A DNA stretch of 64,000 bases from Thysanoteuthis rhombus (GCA_963457665.1 OY735211.1:42097044-42161043); one strand, 5' to 3'; shown: positions 45,545 through 57,193, numbered from the stretch's first letter. Numbers and translations: made by a program. Notes: generated by a model from the sequence alone, not told the origin.

Positions 45545-46465
45545 GTTTGATGTTTATCATTCCTTCCATACCGATCTTAAATTCTATTATGTTCCTCGTT
45601 GTCATATGGGCCTTGAAGTGTTTCTCTTGCTATCATCTCGTTGCTTGGCGTTGTTGATGTTCTTTGGCCTGTGCTCCCGCTTTCGTTGTTCTTTACTTTT
45701 ATTCCGTTTTCTTTCAATGTAATTTCAGCTAATGGTGTGCAGATCTTATGGTGTCGTGGCTTTATTGTCTTTGATTCTGATATTAGTGTTGATTCTAGTG
45801 ATAGTTTCCTTGCTCTGTTTTGATACTTTCTTCATCATTCTTGTATTTTTAAGATCAGAAATTGATTCGATGGATCACGAGTGCATTTAATAAGTCATTT
45901 ATTCTTAGGGCTCTTTCGTTTTCGTAAATTCTCTTTCTAAAAGTTATTGATATATCTCATATGTATCTCTTATCGCAGTCCTAAAGTATTGCTTCGTATA
46001 CAGCGGTTTCAGATGTTGGCTCATTAATTGTTTTTCTGTTGATCATGTCCTTTATATTTTTAGATACGCTGTTTACAATTTAGATTTCAAGGTTTTTCAT
46101 TATGTTTTCAAGCATTTTTTTCTAAGAATAGATACATTGAATACACTCGTGGTCCAATGAAATAAGGAGGGCCACGATTTCGATTCGAAAATGCAAGAAT
46201 GATAACAAAAGAATCATATAAGAATCATCATTAATATCAGAATCAAACACGATGGAGAAACAACACGGTAAGAGTTACTTATCATTGCTAATAGCTAAGA
46301 TGATATTGATTGGAAACGGAATAAAGGTAAACGACAAAAGCGGGAGAATGGTCTGAAGAATATAAACAACGTCCCGTAACGATTTAATAGCAAGGGAAAC
46401 GTCGTGATATCCATGTGACAACGAAGTATACAATCCAATATAAAATGAGCATATTCCAGAAATGA
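45545..46465. repeat. Long imperfect inverted repeat, arms about 280-310 bp
   Basis: The left arm (45,545-45,855), read in reverse complement, shares ordered blocks with the right arm (46,185-46,465). These include GAAAACGGAATAAAAGTAAA vs GAAACGGAATAAAGGTAAA, GAAAGCGGGAG vs AAAAGCGGGAG, TAATATCAGAATCAAA in both, TAGCAAGAGAAAC vs TAGCAAGGGAAAC, and ATATGACAACGAGG vs ATGTGACAACGAAG. The loop is about 330 bp. It is either two opposed copies of one repeat or a foldback transposon. Weakly similar peptides arise from both arms. Confidence 0.65.
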
Positions 46466-46547
46466 AGTATAAAATGAAATAAATTAATTTTTTCAATGTT
46501 GTCATTAAATCGTACCTTGTCGGAAAATACTCTTTCTCTTATTACAA

Positions 46548-46548
<1 letters not shown>

Positions 46549-46620
<72 letters not shown>
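46549..46620. repeat. (TA)n microsatellite, about 36 units
   Basis: A pure run bordering a family D element. Confidence 0.95.
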
Positions 46621-46622
<2 letters not shown>

Positions 46623-46758
46623 GTGTACTTTAGAGAGTGAGACAGACTCGGGAGTGAAGTTTTTGGTGGTAAGGTTTATTAATCCTTATATGTCAATAGT
46701 CCATACATGTTTCGGGATTTCTCCCATCATCAGTGGTGTGCGTTGTGTGAGTGTGAAT
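46621..46758 (-). mobile_element. Family D repeat with hammerhead-like motif
   Basis: The plus strand starts with AGAGAGTGAGACAGACTCGG, then GAGTGAAGTTTTTGGTGG and TAAGGTTTATTAATC. The same start recurs at 63,925-64,000. On the minus strand CUGAUGA (46,733-46,727), a GGGA/UCCC hairpin with loop GAAA, and GAAAC (46,713-46,709) occur in hammerhead order. The segment then leads to AATAAACC, as in family C. Bounded by (TA)n on both sides. Confidence 0.55.
46686..46740 (-). ncRNA. Possible degenerate hammerhead motif (family D)
   Basis: Both core boxes are present and stem II pairs perfectly over 4 bp. However, an extra U lies between CUGAUGA and stem II. Stem III (ACAUGU with ACAUAU) has one C-A mismatch, and stem I has at most two pairs. 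Treated as a candidate only. Confidence 0.35.
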
Positions 46759-46805
<47 letters not shown>

Positions 46806-46825
46806 GATGGGATAAAAGTCTATAG

Positions 46826-46867
46826 CCACACTGAAGAGATGTAATACATAGAAACAGTTGTCTGTGG
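46826..46867 (+). ncRNA. Hammerhead ribozyme motif (family A, intact core)
   Basis: CCACA, CUGAAGA (46,831-46,837), stem II AUGU/ACAU four pairs with the core-proximal pair G-A, loop AAU, and GAAA (46,851-46,854). Stem III is two pairs with loop AGUU, followed by the GUC triplet (46,860-46,862). UGUGG then pairs perfectly with CCACA. The predicted cut is after 46,862. Confidence 0.7.
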
Positions 46868-47114
46868 ATGACACAATTAATGCTCCTCTATTCAGGGTTA
46901 AGCACTCTTTAAGTGAGGTAACTCATCCGCTGTAAGCTTATGCAATGCTCTTCTGTAAGAATTGAGCACTCTGGTGGATGAAGAGTTTCTGCATAAATGA
47001 ATATATCGCTTAAATTCAGCCTTACTGACCACCCAGTTCCGTAGTCCAAAGGTATGATATTGGCCGGGTTCGATGTGAGGGTTTCACTTCTGCCTCGCGG
47101 ATAAAAGTCTATAG

Positions 47115-47156
47115 CTACACTGAAGAGATGTAATACATCGACACAGCTATCTGTGA
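47115..47156 (+). ncRNA. Hammerhead motif, inactivated (family A)
   Basis: CUGAAGA and stem II GAUGU/ACAUC are perfect. The second core box is GACAC instead of GAAAC, the cleavage triplet is AUC instead of GUC, and stem I is weakened (CUACA/UGUGA). Expected to be dead. It marks the second monomer border. Confidence 0.6.
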
Positions 47157-47164
47157 ATGACACA

Positions 47165-47165
<1 letters not shown>

Positions 47166-47212
<47 letters not shown>
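47166..47212. repeat. (TA)n(TG)n microsatellite
   Basis: Follows the family A dimer-like copy directly. Confidence 0.9.
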
Positions 47213-47214
<2 letters not shown>

Positions 47215-47800
47215 CTATGTATACGTAATATGCTTGTGATATTTATAAATGATAATATTTCTTAGTAAGAATAACAATTCAATATTACATGTATATTAGT
47301 AAGAAAGCAACAAAGGAGAGGGAAAATAAACCTCTTAGGTGTCCACGAAATTTCTTCTTGGATACTAAAATTGAGTCATACACATTCAAATGTATTGAAA
47401 TGAGAAAATTCCAGCGTGAAATCGGTGTAAAGAAGTAAGAAGGTCAAGTATCACCGAAAGCCACTTATCTATTCTGATTTTAGGGTCGATTACTCAAAAG
47501 ATCAGTTGACCAAGAGGTTTATGATAAGAACAAATACAAAAGAATTGAATAAAATTATGAAAATTAGTCAAAATTTGATGACTGGCAAAATTAATATTCA
47601 TAAGCTCCAACCAGACTTACATGACTTTTGTTTGCAAGAGAAATGATATCTTTTCCTAAACCAACAGGAAGTCACAAAACTAGCTTCAGATAAATATTTT
47701 GTCAGGAAAATAATCCAATTTATGTGCAAATAATCAAGCTATAAAGAAACAATGGGACAGTGAAGAATAAGGTGGCCAGACCTTTCAGTCACCGAATAAA

Positions 47801-47801
<1 letters not shown>

Positions 47802-47876
<75 letters not shown>
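47802..47876. repeat. (TA)n microsatellite, about 37 units
   Basis: A pure run, preceded by GAATAAACC. Confidence 0.95.
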
Positions 47877-47878
<2 letters not shown>

Positions 47879-47879
47879 T

Positions 47880-49425
47880 CATTCAGCTGAAGAAAAATGA
47901 ATGGTTGGACCCTATTAAAACTGATCGGTGGGAAAAATATTTCAGTGGCATGAACTACATCTCCATTGTGCGGGTATGCATTTCGTGAACTCACTGAGAA
48001 ATATCATGAATATCTTATTTTTTTTTACAGAGGCTCCCATACATAGCTGTCACAAGTCTGACAAGTTTTGTTATGTCATCAATGCATATTTAGACCAGCT
48101 TCAATGAACAGCAAACGCTTCAAAGTTCAGCGAAGCCATCTTGGGTAATTTTTACGCGTCATCGGCTTTTTCTTTTTTTTTTCGAAGTAGTTGATAGAAA
48201 TATACACCGTTTATAGGGGCTTACGTTGAAAGAAAAGTAAACGCTCCGTCGATTATTCAAGAAAGGAAGAAAGAAGTTAATCTCCAAGCAGCACGAAAAG
48301 CTATACAATGAAGGTCAGCATAACCTCCCATGCAAATAATAAATTTTGAAAAATGATGGAAAAACAAGCCGATATATATATCGACGATTCTTGTAATTCG
48401 GTTGCAGAAAAAAAACAAACTGTTTTTGAATAGAGAAACAGAGAAAGACGTTTAAAGTGATCACATCGGAATAGGGCCTTTCAGATAATTAAAAAAAAAC
48501 TGGCCGATAACATTAAGCGAAGGATATACAGAGGAAACCGCTCATTTTGATCACTTTAAATAAATTGTTTCTGACCGACTGGATTTTGTAGACAATAGCC
48601 GTTTGATAGCATTATCGGGGATTTTAATAAGCGACTTCCTCTTTACCTTGCTCGAGACTGTTCCGTTCTTATCATTAAGAGACAGATGTCTGATCTGTAA
48701 TGGTTCTAAGACGCAATTATTGAACTTACAAAAAAAACTCTCCTTGAAAAACATGGCACTGTTTATGAAGAGATCCGCAAGAGAAGTGACCTCAAGACGC
48801 CAGAAGACTATTTAATGACCAGACTCTGCTCTGGCAAGGCTAAATTAGACTGTAATTGAATTAAGAGGTTCCGTTCAATAAAAGGGAAAAAGGTTTTTTC
48901 CATTTAGTTTCAATTAAAAATTGTTAATTCCATAAATATCTTTATTGTTTTTCTTATTTTGGATGTATATTTGTTTTTTTTAAATATTTTGCTGTCCGAT
49001 GAGACTGCCAAGGTAGCCTAATAAGCTTTTCCTGGCTCAAAAAAAACCAAAAAAACTTTAATGAAGGATCGTATGGTGGATGAATTCGATTCATTAGATA
49101 AACGCACATATGCGCACTTTATACACACACGTACTGTGAGAGAGCAATTGGGAGGAAGTAAGAAAGAGAGTATTCTTTGGTTAGATATATATATATTACT
49201 GATATATGATTCAACTTGTGTCCTTACGCTGGCTACAGCCGTCCATCGGCTGGCTCTTGGAGGTTTTATGATACGTCATTAATACGCCATTTTACCCATA
49301 ACCGGGAAGGAGGAGGGGGTTTATGCTTTTTCCAAAAGCAATAGTATCAGTCTCAGTCAGAATCTCATGACCTAATTGAAGAGAAAAAAAAACCTGGTCT
49401 AGTCAGTCACTTGATAGAAACTGTC
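47880..49425. other. Unassigned sequence with a small inverted repeat
   Basis: TTTAAAGTGATCA (48,452-48,464) and TGATCACTTTAAA (48,547-48,559) are perfect 13-bp inverted repeats. No gene is supported. Open frames at 48,551-48,754 and 48,603-48,815 are opposed shadows. Confidence 0.5.
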
Positions 49426-49429
49426 TCGT

Positions 49430-49545
49430 GACCAACGTCTTTTGGCAGCATGTGTTGGGAGTGATCAATGAAAAAGTTACTTCTTTCACTTTTTGTTGGG
49501 CAGTGATCACTACGGAAATCTGCAAAAAACAAATTGGCATAAACT
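49430..49545 (+). repeat. Interspersed repeat family E, copy 3 (partial)
   Basis: GTGACCAACGTCTTTTGGCA, GCATGTGTTGGGAGTGATCA, AAAGTTACTTC and GGCAGTGATCACTA match the reverse of 34,950-35,090 in order. Confidence 0.6.
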
Positions 49546-49879
49546 GGGGGTCAATTTAGCATGAACCTATACTGCAAATTGAACTCCCCACCAAAATCCT
49601 TTCTAGAGGGGGAATTAAAAAAGAAAAAAAACAACCGTTTTTTATAGACATGATAAATAAATGTTTAAAATTTCACCCTTGTAGCTCCTTTGATACGACG
49701 TGTACGCAGGATAAATACATACTTAGCCAACCAGCCAGACCAACTCGAAAACTGAAGGAATCTACTTTGACAATTTTGGTGACAGTCTTGTTTGACGGTT
49801 TCTAATATACAATCTGGGACTGCACAAAATGTTTACTCACACATTCTCACCCACGTAAACACGTAAATATTTCCACAGG

Positions 49880-50150
49880 GATGGCTGCCTAGAGTAATAA
49901 CTAACAAGCTAGTTTCATCAGATCATGGCTAGTATAGGGAATTCGATTCCACGCAGTGCCCCATTACTGTGGCCCAAAGCTAGACCAAGCTGAGCCTAGT
50001 AAATATTTTGTTCTCATGCTGTGACACAATGTTTATCGAACTACTTTTGCAGGCTGTTTACTAGACTAATAAGTTCGATCTCCACTGAATCCCCCGTCGA
50101 TGCTGCCTTGTGCAAGAAACTAATCTGGGGTTTAGTAAATATTGATAGTC
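49880..50150 (+). mobile_element. tRNA-derived SINE family J, two adjacent copies
   Basis: Copy 1 (49,880-50,015) has AATTCGATTCCACGCAGTGC (B box plus downstream), CCATTACTGTGGCCCAAAG, then GCTGAGCCTAGTAAATATTT. Copy 2 (50,030-50,145) repeats GTTCGATCTCCACTGAATCC and GGGTTTAGTAAATATTG. A further tail (AAGCTGAGTTTAGTAAATAT) lies at 52,762-52,781. Confidence 0.55.
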
Positions 50151-50504
50151 TGCCTGGTTGACGAGATAGTTATGCATTGTTTCCAACATAATTTCCCTAC
50201 CTCAATTTTCCTAACGTTAGTCTTGTATAGTAAATACTCTTACACACACATTCGTGTACATATGCACAAAGTGTGATATACAGGGCGAATATTGGTGCTA
50301 TTACATTCCGTTCCGTGGCTCTGGAAGAAGCTTGGTATCTCCCGGGCAAAACGTAAGCAATTACATTTGATAAAGCATTTGAGATGTTTTAATTAGTCTT
50401 TAGTCTTTTCCTTTCGTCATTGGCAAATATCTCTCAGATCGACATCAATCCCCCCCCCTCTCTCAGTGTGCCACGACTGTGGCATCGTGTCAAAGTAATG
50501 TACA

Positions 50505-50650
50505 CTGTGTATACTGAAGCAGAATATTTACTAAGTTCAGCTTAGTTTGATACTAGGCCACAGTAGTGAGGAAAGATGTGAGGATCGGTCCCATTACAAT
50601 AGTAATGATCAGCATCATAAGCTCGTTAACCAGCACTGTACTGATTGTGA
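50505..50650 (-). mobile_element. tRNA-derived SINE family J, reverse copy
   Basis: Minus strand: GTGCTGGTTAACGAGCTTAT (A box-like), GATCATTACTATTGTAATGG, GACCGATCCTC (B box-like), CACTACTGTGGCCTAGTATC, AAGCTGAACTTAGTAAATAT. It lies opposed to the copies at 49.9-50.15 kb. Confidence 0.6.
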
Positions 50651-50699
50651 AACTAGGGATTACAAGAAATTACTTGAATGTTCAGGTATTTTTTTCAAA

Positions 50700-52339
50700 A
50701 TCTTCTGGGATCTACACAAAATCACAATCATACTGTAACATGTATATCTAATACTGTAAAAACGACAAATGTTTCATTGTTTCTAATCTTGCTTCCAACT
50801 AACACTCTACGAGCTGAACAGTTACGTACGGGGTCAGCGTTCGCAATCACGTGGACCAAAAGCCACTTTCATTCCTTAAAAAACCAATGAAAGTAACAAT
50901 CCACAGGAACGAAGAAGATACAATTGTTGGACCAAATTTGAAACCCGACGGACACAAATCTTATTTCTTTTTCTTTTTGATTTCATGGGCTTTCAATCTA
51001 TTTAAACCTTTAAACCTTACGGAAATTTGTCGGTTCTTAGAAATATTCAAAGGTTTTATCAAACAGGGTTCTATTCACAATGTAGCTATAATGCTAAAAT
51101 GCGCCCTTACTTTCCATTTGTCACTCATACATTAGCATGAATGTGAATTTCTCTTTCTCTCAGTGCTTGTGTTTGATTAGCAGTATTTTTTTAATAAAAG
51201 AAACTAGCCCTAACCTGACAATGAAATATATTTGTTCCAACAGCAAAACTCTAACCCCAACCTCTAACCCTAATTCCAACCCAAACGCCACAAAACATGG
51301 GCACAGTTAAAATCCAATAGTCCACTTTGACGTGCGAATAACCAACACCAGAAGTGGGCAAATGAATTCTAAGTTTTGAGTAGACTTCAATTTTTTTAAT
51401 GTTTTAGGACGGGGATACACAAGCTTGCGCGAGGGTGTGCGCTGGCCTGCACGAGTCTGCCCGGGAGAGTGTGCTAGCCCGATTGGATCCTTTTAAAAAA
51501 ATCAGTCTAATATCTATCAAATATAATTTGAATTCAGTTGGAATATCCACCTAGGTTATTGACTATCTGCAGCAGAAAGTATCCAAATGTCCGTCAACAG
51601 TTCAATATATTTTGTGCCGTTCATAGTCCTGTCAATTTTCATCAGGGGCGCTGGTTCCAATCGCCAAAACTTCCCCCAGTGCACAGAGAAGCCCAGTGTG
51701 GATGATATTTGAAGCCTTTCCTGCATCAAATATAGACATGGCCATTGTTTCTAAACAAGTTAAATTTGATTTTGTATGAAAGTAAGACATTGGACAAAAT
51801 TTCTGGTGTCCGTGTGATGTCGTTTGTCTAACTTAAGGTTACGTTTGCAGTTCTCAGATAAGACTATATTACAGGCCATATCTTTTTGGAGCTCAACAGC
51901 TCGAAATTAATCAGACCGTCTTCACTGATAAGGAAATTCAGTATGGTGCTGGATTGTGCCCCTCTGACGATCAGATCCCAGCGCCTGTGCTATTTGCCGG
52001 TCCTGCCTCGCACCGTTATTTGTGGTCGGTCCGAACTTGACTTTGGGTGATGGGTTCTATGTGACAACAAACGCTTATATGCTTAGTTGCACGAAGCAGA
52101 GTTGCAATCAACTCCAGGTATTATGCTGCACAGCAATTATTTGATTCACAGAAACTAGAATTTTATTTTAGAGAAATAAGATGGATGGACCGACCCATTC
52201 ATTAAAATCATACATCTGGGAAGACACGCAAGAGGATGTGCAGGAACGCCAATTTAAAAGCATATAAGTAAGCTATTCGTATAGAACTATATTGCGAATG
52301 GAATGTAATTCATGCACCAAATCATTATATATACAGCAT

Positions 52340-52340
<1 letters not shown>
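50700..52340. other. Unassigned sequence
   Basis: Contains a short telomere-like degenerate run (CTAACCCCAACCTCTAACCC) at 51,249-51,268. Otherwise nothing recognisable. Open frames at 50,547-51,135 overlap a SINE and lack family features. Confidence 0.45.
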
Positions 52341-52396
<56 letters not shown>

Positions 52397-52469
52397 TAAA
52401 ATGATATGTTATACATAATATTTGTAAATATATATTATATAAAGCATATATACATACATACATAGATAC

Positions 52470-52511
<42 letters not shown>
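52341..52511. repeat. (TA)n and (TA)n(TG)n microsatellites
   Basis: A TA run at 52,341-52,394, CATA units, then TA/TG runs at 52,469-52,511. Confidence 0.95.
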
Positions 52512-53040
52512 ATCGATGTGTATGCTCTTGTGTACGTCTTTGCCTAATGTCGCCAATTCTGTTCCTTACTGCCCATAGAAGTTTATATAGGTGCTATAGT
52601 CGACTAATAATACATTTTCACAGCAGTCTTTCCCATTAATTTAATCCACAGATGACGAAATCGTCATGGTGCTTAGCATCAACCCGCCTCGTCTTTACTT
52701 CTTGCTAATTGCAACAATATCCCTAATCTCTTGTTTTCTCATTTCGGTCTTATACTTGACTAAGCTGAGTTTAGTAAATATCAATAACATCTGTTCTGAA
52801 GATGATTTAAATAAACATTGACACATTAACAAAATAGGCTTCCTTTTTTTACTTCATGAAATATTTTCTAAAGGTATGTTTTTCGAAGTTACATTTATAG
52901 ATACATGAACGAACATGCAGTATCATAGAATATTCTCATTATTACTGGCTAAGCTCGAGCAATCCTACCAACTGGACAATTTTGAAGCAAAAGAATGCAA
53001 TTACCTCAGAGGAATAGATGACAAAATCAGCATTATACGT

Positions 53041-53200
53041 ACACACACACACACATACACACACACATATATATATTGATGTTTAAAAAGCCAGATTTTT
53101 ATTGTAATTTGCTAATATATGTACACACACACACACACACACATAAATATATATATATATATATATGTATGAATATATGTGTGTTTGTGTGTGTGTGTGT
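53041..53200. repeat. Paired (CA)n(TA)n microsatellites
   Basis: ACGTACACACAC..ATATAT (53,038-53,077) is repeated as ATGTACACACAC..ATATAT (53,118-53,166) about 80 bp later and passes into (TG)n. Confidence 0.9.
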
Positions 53201-53204
53201 GCAT

Positions 53205-55140
53205 CTGCTCGTTCTTTGGCCTACTTTTTGACTGAGATACGTGCGTATTTCCCATTGTCTTCATTGGCGCCTGTGGTGGATGTTCAAGCCCAAGTAAATA
53301 GCTTCGAATGCTCATTTTCGAGGCAGACAGGCAGGCCCTGACCGCTTGTCGCAAAATAATCTTTCTAACCTTTATATCTCCCCATTTGATCTTGGATTAG
53401 AGCGCACTAACCTTAGTCTACAACTTTCTCTCCGGCAATGATTTAATTGAGCGACGAAATATTAACAGAAACGTCCTTTTTTAAACGGTTAGTTCACGAA
53501 ATATCTTCAAAGGGTACGTTTTTTGAAAGGTACGTTTATCCTGATCATAGATAGATAAACCAGAAGAGCAACATTGAAATGAACCGGTCATAGAACAATC
53601 ATGCACAAACCTGTAAAAATAGCCACACAAATAAAGGAAAATATAAATAAATACACGAATACATAATCCTACAGACACATCAAACTAAAACTTGCATAAA
53701 CATATGCCCCGATACCAGAAGCGCCACCAACTCCCACCAATCAACGCGCTCTTAATTCCCACACTAATTGTCTGTTCTCCGGCCACGCGACTATTCTGTG
53801 GCTCCAGACGTCGTGCTAACGTGTGTTCCGAGGCCAGCCGACAATTTAAAAAAAAAAAATGTTACGAACAGAGGGCATGCAGTAGCCAGCAACTGACCTT
53901 CAAATCATGTGGAGAGGCTTGATGTTAAACATGTGTAGTATTTGATTCCGTTATCCGTCAATTAGATTAATAGAAAAAAAGCTGTCGTGAGAGCGCATTA
54001 TTCGTTGGCCGTTACATTTGTATAAACCGCCATTAATGTTAAGGAATTGCAATTAAAAGCAACTAAAATTAAGATGAAAGAAAAATAACTTGTCACAAAT
54101 TAATAATGATCTTGTTTGAAGTTATAAATTTTTTTTAAAATTCCATGGAATTAGCACAAAGATTATCGTAAAAAGTCTTATACGGCAAGCTTTATTCTGT
54201 GAATTAGCTTAACTGATCAGTATATTTGCCATTAGTATTTTTTTCGGGACAGGGGTGCTAGCCCAGCTCCTAGGATGGACTGACAAAAGGGTTCAAACTG
54301 CCCTGGGGGTGAATTTGAAAATTACGAAAGAAATAGACTGTGGAGCTTTTGTCTTGCTACCATTTTCTAGTTTGCTCTACCCGAAAAATAAGATATACTC
54401 ATTCTCTTTAGAATTCGGATTGATACGCTTGAAGAAGACAGTAGAATTGATCAACCGGAACGTTATGATAACAACGAAAGCAACAAAATATAAAAAACTT
54501 CAGTATTCTGATCAACTGTTTGGATCGGAAAGGATTGTTGTAAAAATGGAGGTCGCTACGAAAAATTGATGTTATTTCGTGATAGCCAGCTTCTCTCCCT
54601 CAGCTTTTTTTTTTTCACCTCAAGTTGAGAGTGAAAAAGATTGGCATCTCATTTACTGAAATGATTTCGTTCATCGCTCCTAATTTATCAAACCGGCAAC
54701 AGGCGCTAACCAAGCTGTAAAACACGTGACACCTTGACAGCAATTGCGTTCGAAAACATCCGCTTTCAAAATTAGTCCCGGTCTTTATTGATGTCTTGTT
54801 GGGTTATTTAGTTCAAAACGTCAGCATTTTCAACTCAAACTGCAAACGATTGAATATTTCAGGGCCACTAAACAGTAATTGAGGTCCTCAATTTTAACCC
54901 TAATCTTTTGTTTTGTTTTTGTGCCCGTTTGGGACGGGATGGGGTGGGGGGTGTCGGCAATTATAAATGGATCTGCTGTCGAGTGGTGATCGCCGAACTA
55001 TTTGTTTCAGATTTTAGTGTCATCAAACTGATTTTATGGCCTCCATTGGAAACAGCTTCTTGTTTTGATGGCAGATCTTTGCGAGTTCAATTTATGAGGG
55101 TTGGGCTGGAAGAAGGACGTCAGAGTCAGGGGAAACTAAT
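53205..55140. other. Unassigned sequence
   Basis: A less AT-rich patch lies at 53,700-53,900 with an open frame lacking motifs. A tRNA-like stretch near 54,285-54,300 (GGGTTCAAACTGCC) is isolated. The frame at 54,255-54,569 is taken as chance. Confidence 0.4.
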
Positions 55141-55149
55141 TCAAATTTC

Positions 55150-55880
55150 GTTTCCATCCATCATCATCATCAGCCATCATAAGTGCACTGCTGGACAAAG
55201 GCCCCCCCCACTGGTACTTAGAAGCCAATTCTGATTGTGCTATGTTATGTTGTTGGACATATACCTCCCCCAGGAATCGCTACAATTCTCTATCATGGGC
55301 GTTCCAGAGCCAGCATTTTATAAGTTTGTCTTGTTCATCCCTCCACCTTCTATTCTGCCAGCCTCAGTTTCGCATGTGATCTCAGGGGATCCACGTTGTG
55401 AGTCGTGATGTCCATTGGTTGTCTGCCATTCTTGCAACATAGCCTGCCCATTGCCATTTGAGTTTTTCAATAGATTCTATGATGTCTCTGACTCCCGTTT
55501 TCTTCCTGATATACTATGCTTTCTTGTGATCTCTCCATGTGAGGGTGAGCATGATTCTCTCATGCACACGTTGCTTCTCAGTTTGCGAGTCTGTCTCTTG
55601 GTTAGGTTCCATGTTTCAGCTCCTTAAGTAACTATCTGGAGGGTGCATTGGTTGTATACTCTTCTTTTTATGATTATTGGGATCGTCTGGTTTTTGAAGT
55701 TTGAGCTTGCTCTGCTGAAGGCTTGTCATCCTAGGATGATTCTTCGCTGGATCTCTTCCACGTGTGTGGGTTGCATAGTTCTAGGTAGATGTAGTGGTCT
55801 ACTTTCCCCAGTTTTGCATCTTCGATTTTGACAGTTATATCGTTATTCTCAATGTGATCGTTGCACATGATTTTCGTTTT
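55150..55880 (-). pseudogene. RTE LINE C-terminal fragment with 3' tail
   Basis: The minus strand, through several frames, encodes NNDITVKIEDAKLGKVDHYI, then RRVYNQCTLQIVT and GAETWNLTKRQTRKLR. After further frame changes come GVRDIIESIEKLKWQWAG and RWRDEQDKL. The 3' end reads GGCCTTTGTCCAGCAGTGCA, then a (GATGAT)-type tail (to about 55,152). These are standard RTE C-terminal landmarks. Stops and shifts make it a pseudogene. Confidence 0.75.
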
Positions 55881-56175
55881 CCATCCTTTCATCTACCGAT
55901 GTGTCCAGACCATCTCCATTTTTGTCGCCTAAGTACTTCAACTTTCGGGTCAATGTCGATCGTTTCTTGCTCTTATTCTTGCTATTGCCTTTTCAATTGC
56001 TCTTTGTGTTAATCCAAGTTTGCTTTCAATGCCTTATATTAGTTTCCATTTTTCATATCCTTACACCATAGCTTGTATCATACATTCATTGTACACTTGA
56101 CGTTTTAAGAACGGTTTGTCTTTCCGAAAGGTCTCTAAGTTTACTAAATTCTCTCCAAGCGATCTTCATGTGTTG
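55881..56175 (-). pseudogene. Second RTE LINE fragment fused upstream
   Basis: Minus strand: AWREFSKLRDLSERQT, LKRQVYNECMIQAMV, GIESKLGLTQRAIEKA and RRQKWRWSGHIGR. Its order of landmarks (YNEC, LTQRA, KWRWSGH) repeats that of the fragment at 55,150-55,880. The two therefore come from different RTE subfamilies joined near 55,880, not from one continuous element. Confidence 0.65.
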
Positions 56176-56179
56176 TTGT

Positions 56180-57190
56180 TCAAAATAGTCGCGTGCGATA
56201 TTTCTTAGTTGAGTGAAGACAACCCCCCCCCCAAAAAAAAACCAAACAAACAAACAAACAATCATTCCACTTTCTTTTTATTACAAAAATATTTGTGTGA
56301 TTATTTAATCTAGAATAGATATTTCTTAGCCAACACCAGTTTTGGTACCAGGCCATCAATTCATGGGGTACTAAAACGGAAGGACTCAATGTCAGCGGAT
56401 TGTGTGTCCAGCGCTGCATCAAAACGAGTAGAGATATCTACTTAATAAAGTTCGCTTCAAACCACTCTCTCGCTTTTACGAATGATAGCAGAAAGCAAAA
56501 ATAGCATTCAGCGTTTAATTTTGCTGCGAACCGTTATAGAAACACTGCAAACCCATCTTCTTTCTCCTACACTCCAATCTCCCGTACCTCCAGCCACCCA
56601 ACCTCTGACAACTTAGCCTAACATACAATAACCACCATTTTAGGTTTTGGGTTCTGGGAATACAAAATTTCATCTCATATAAATTAATGATAATTGGTTC
56701 TTCATTTTCGTCATTTCAACTTGGGAGATTTTTCATGGGAATGTTCTACTTTCTGTACTTGATATTGACAATGTAGTCAATATATTTAACCAATGAGGAT
56801 TGACCTCACAATGGCTTACCAATCATTCCTCTAGAGCAGGAGCCTAATATAGGACAGTAAGAGTGATGATAATTTCTAAAGTTACTTTGTAAATAAAGAA
56901 TTTTGTTTGAAGAAGTTGCTTGGTTTATCATAATTGTTATAGTTGTATACTTTCCATTGGTAGTCGGTGTTCGAGTCTATGTTAAAAAATCTGGGTTTCG
57001 ATTGCAGATTTCTAAGCTAGCCAATCGGATAATTGGCGCTATGCAATCTTCTTGCGTTTGTTTTTTCCCCTATTTGGTGTCGTACCAGACGAAGTTCAGC
57101 CTATCAAGCTCAGACGGTATATGTTACATTTCAAGTTATAGATTTTTCTTCACAGATTATCAACTTTATTTTTTTTTTTTAATTATTTGA
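56180..57190. other. Unassigned sequence
   Basis: A C8 run with A8 and (AAAC)n lies at 56,222-56,260. Open frames have no recognisable features. Confidence 0.5.
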
Positions 57191-57191
57191 T

Positions 57192-57193
<2 letters not shown>

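Larger units (their letters stand above)
46759..47175 (+). mobile_element. Family A SINE with tandem hammerheads (dimer-like copy)
   Basis: Order on plus: (TA)n(GA)n at 46,759-46,805; hammerhead 46,826-46,867; two related leader blocks (AGGGTTAAGCACTCTT and GAATTGAGCACTCTGGTGG); the tRNA-like segment, with A box TAGTCCAAAGGTATG near 47,042 and a degraded B box GGTTTCACTTC near 47,090; second hammerhead 47,115-47,156; then GACACAATATATATA. The two cleavage positions are 289 nt apart. The arrangement matches a reinserted piece of a multimeric or circular RNA template. Confidence 0.75.

Noticed and set aside
51249..51285. Interstitial telomere repeat
   Set aside because: Only a few degenerate CTAACCC-like units; too short and imperfect to call.
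52664..52690. Hammerhead-like motif around GATGACGAAATCGTCATGG
   Set aside because: It is a simple GATGACGAAATCGTC hairpin without the CUGANGA box or a cleavage triplet.
54255..54569. 104-residue open frame starting in a tRNA-like stretch
   Set aside because: An isolated B-box-like GGGTTCAAACTGCC without a matching A box or repeat partner in the window; protein unrecognised.
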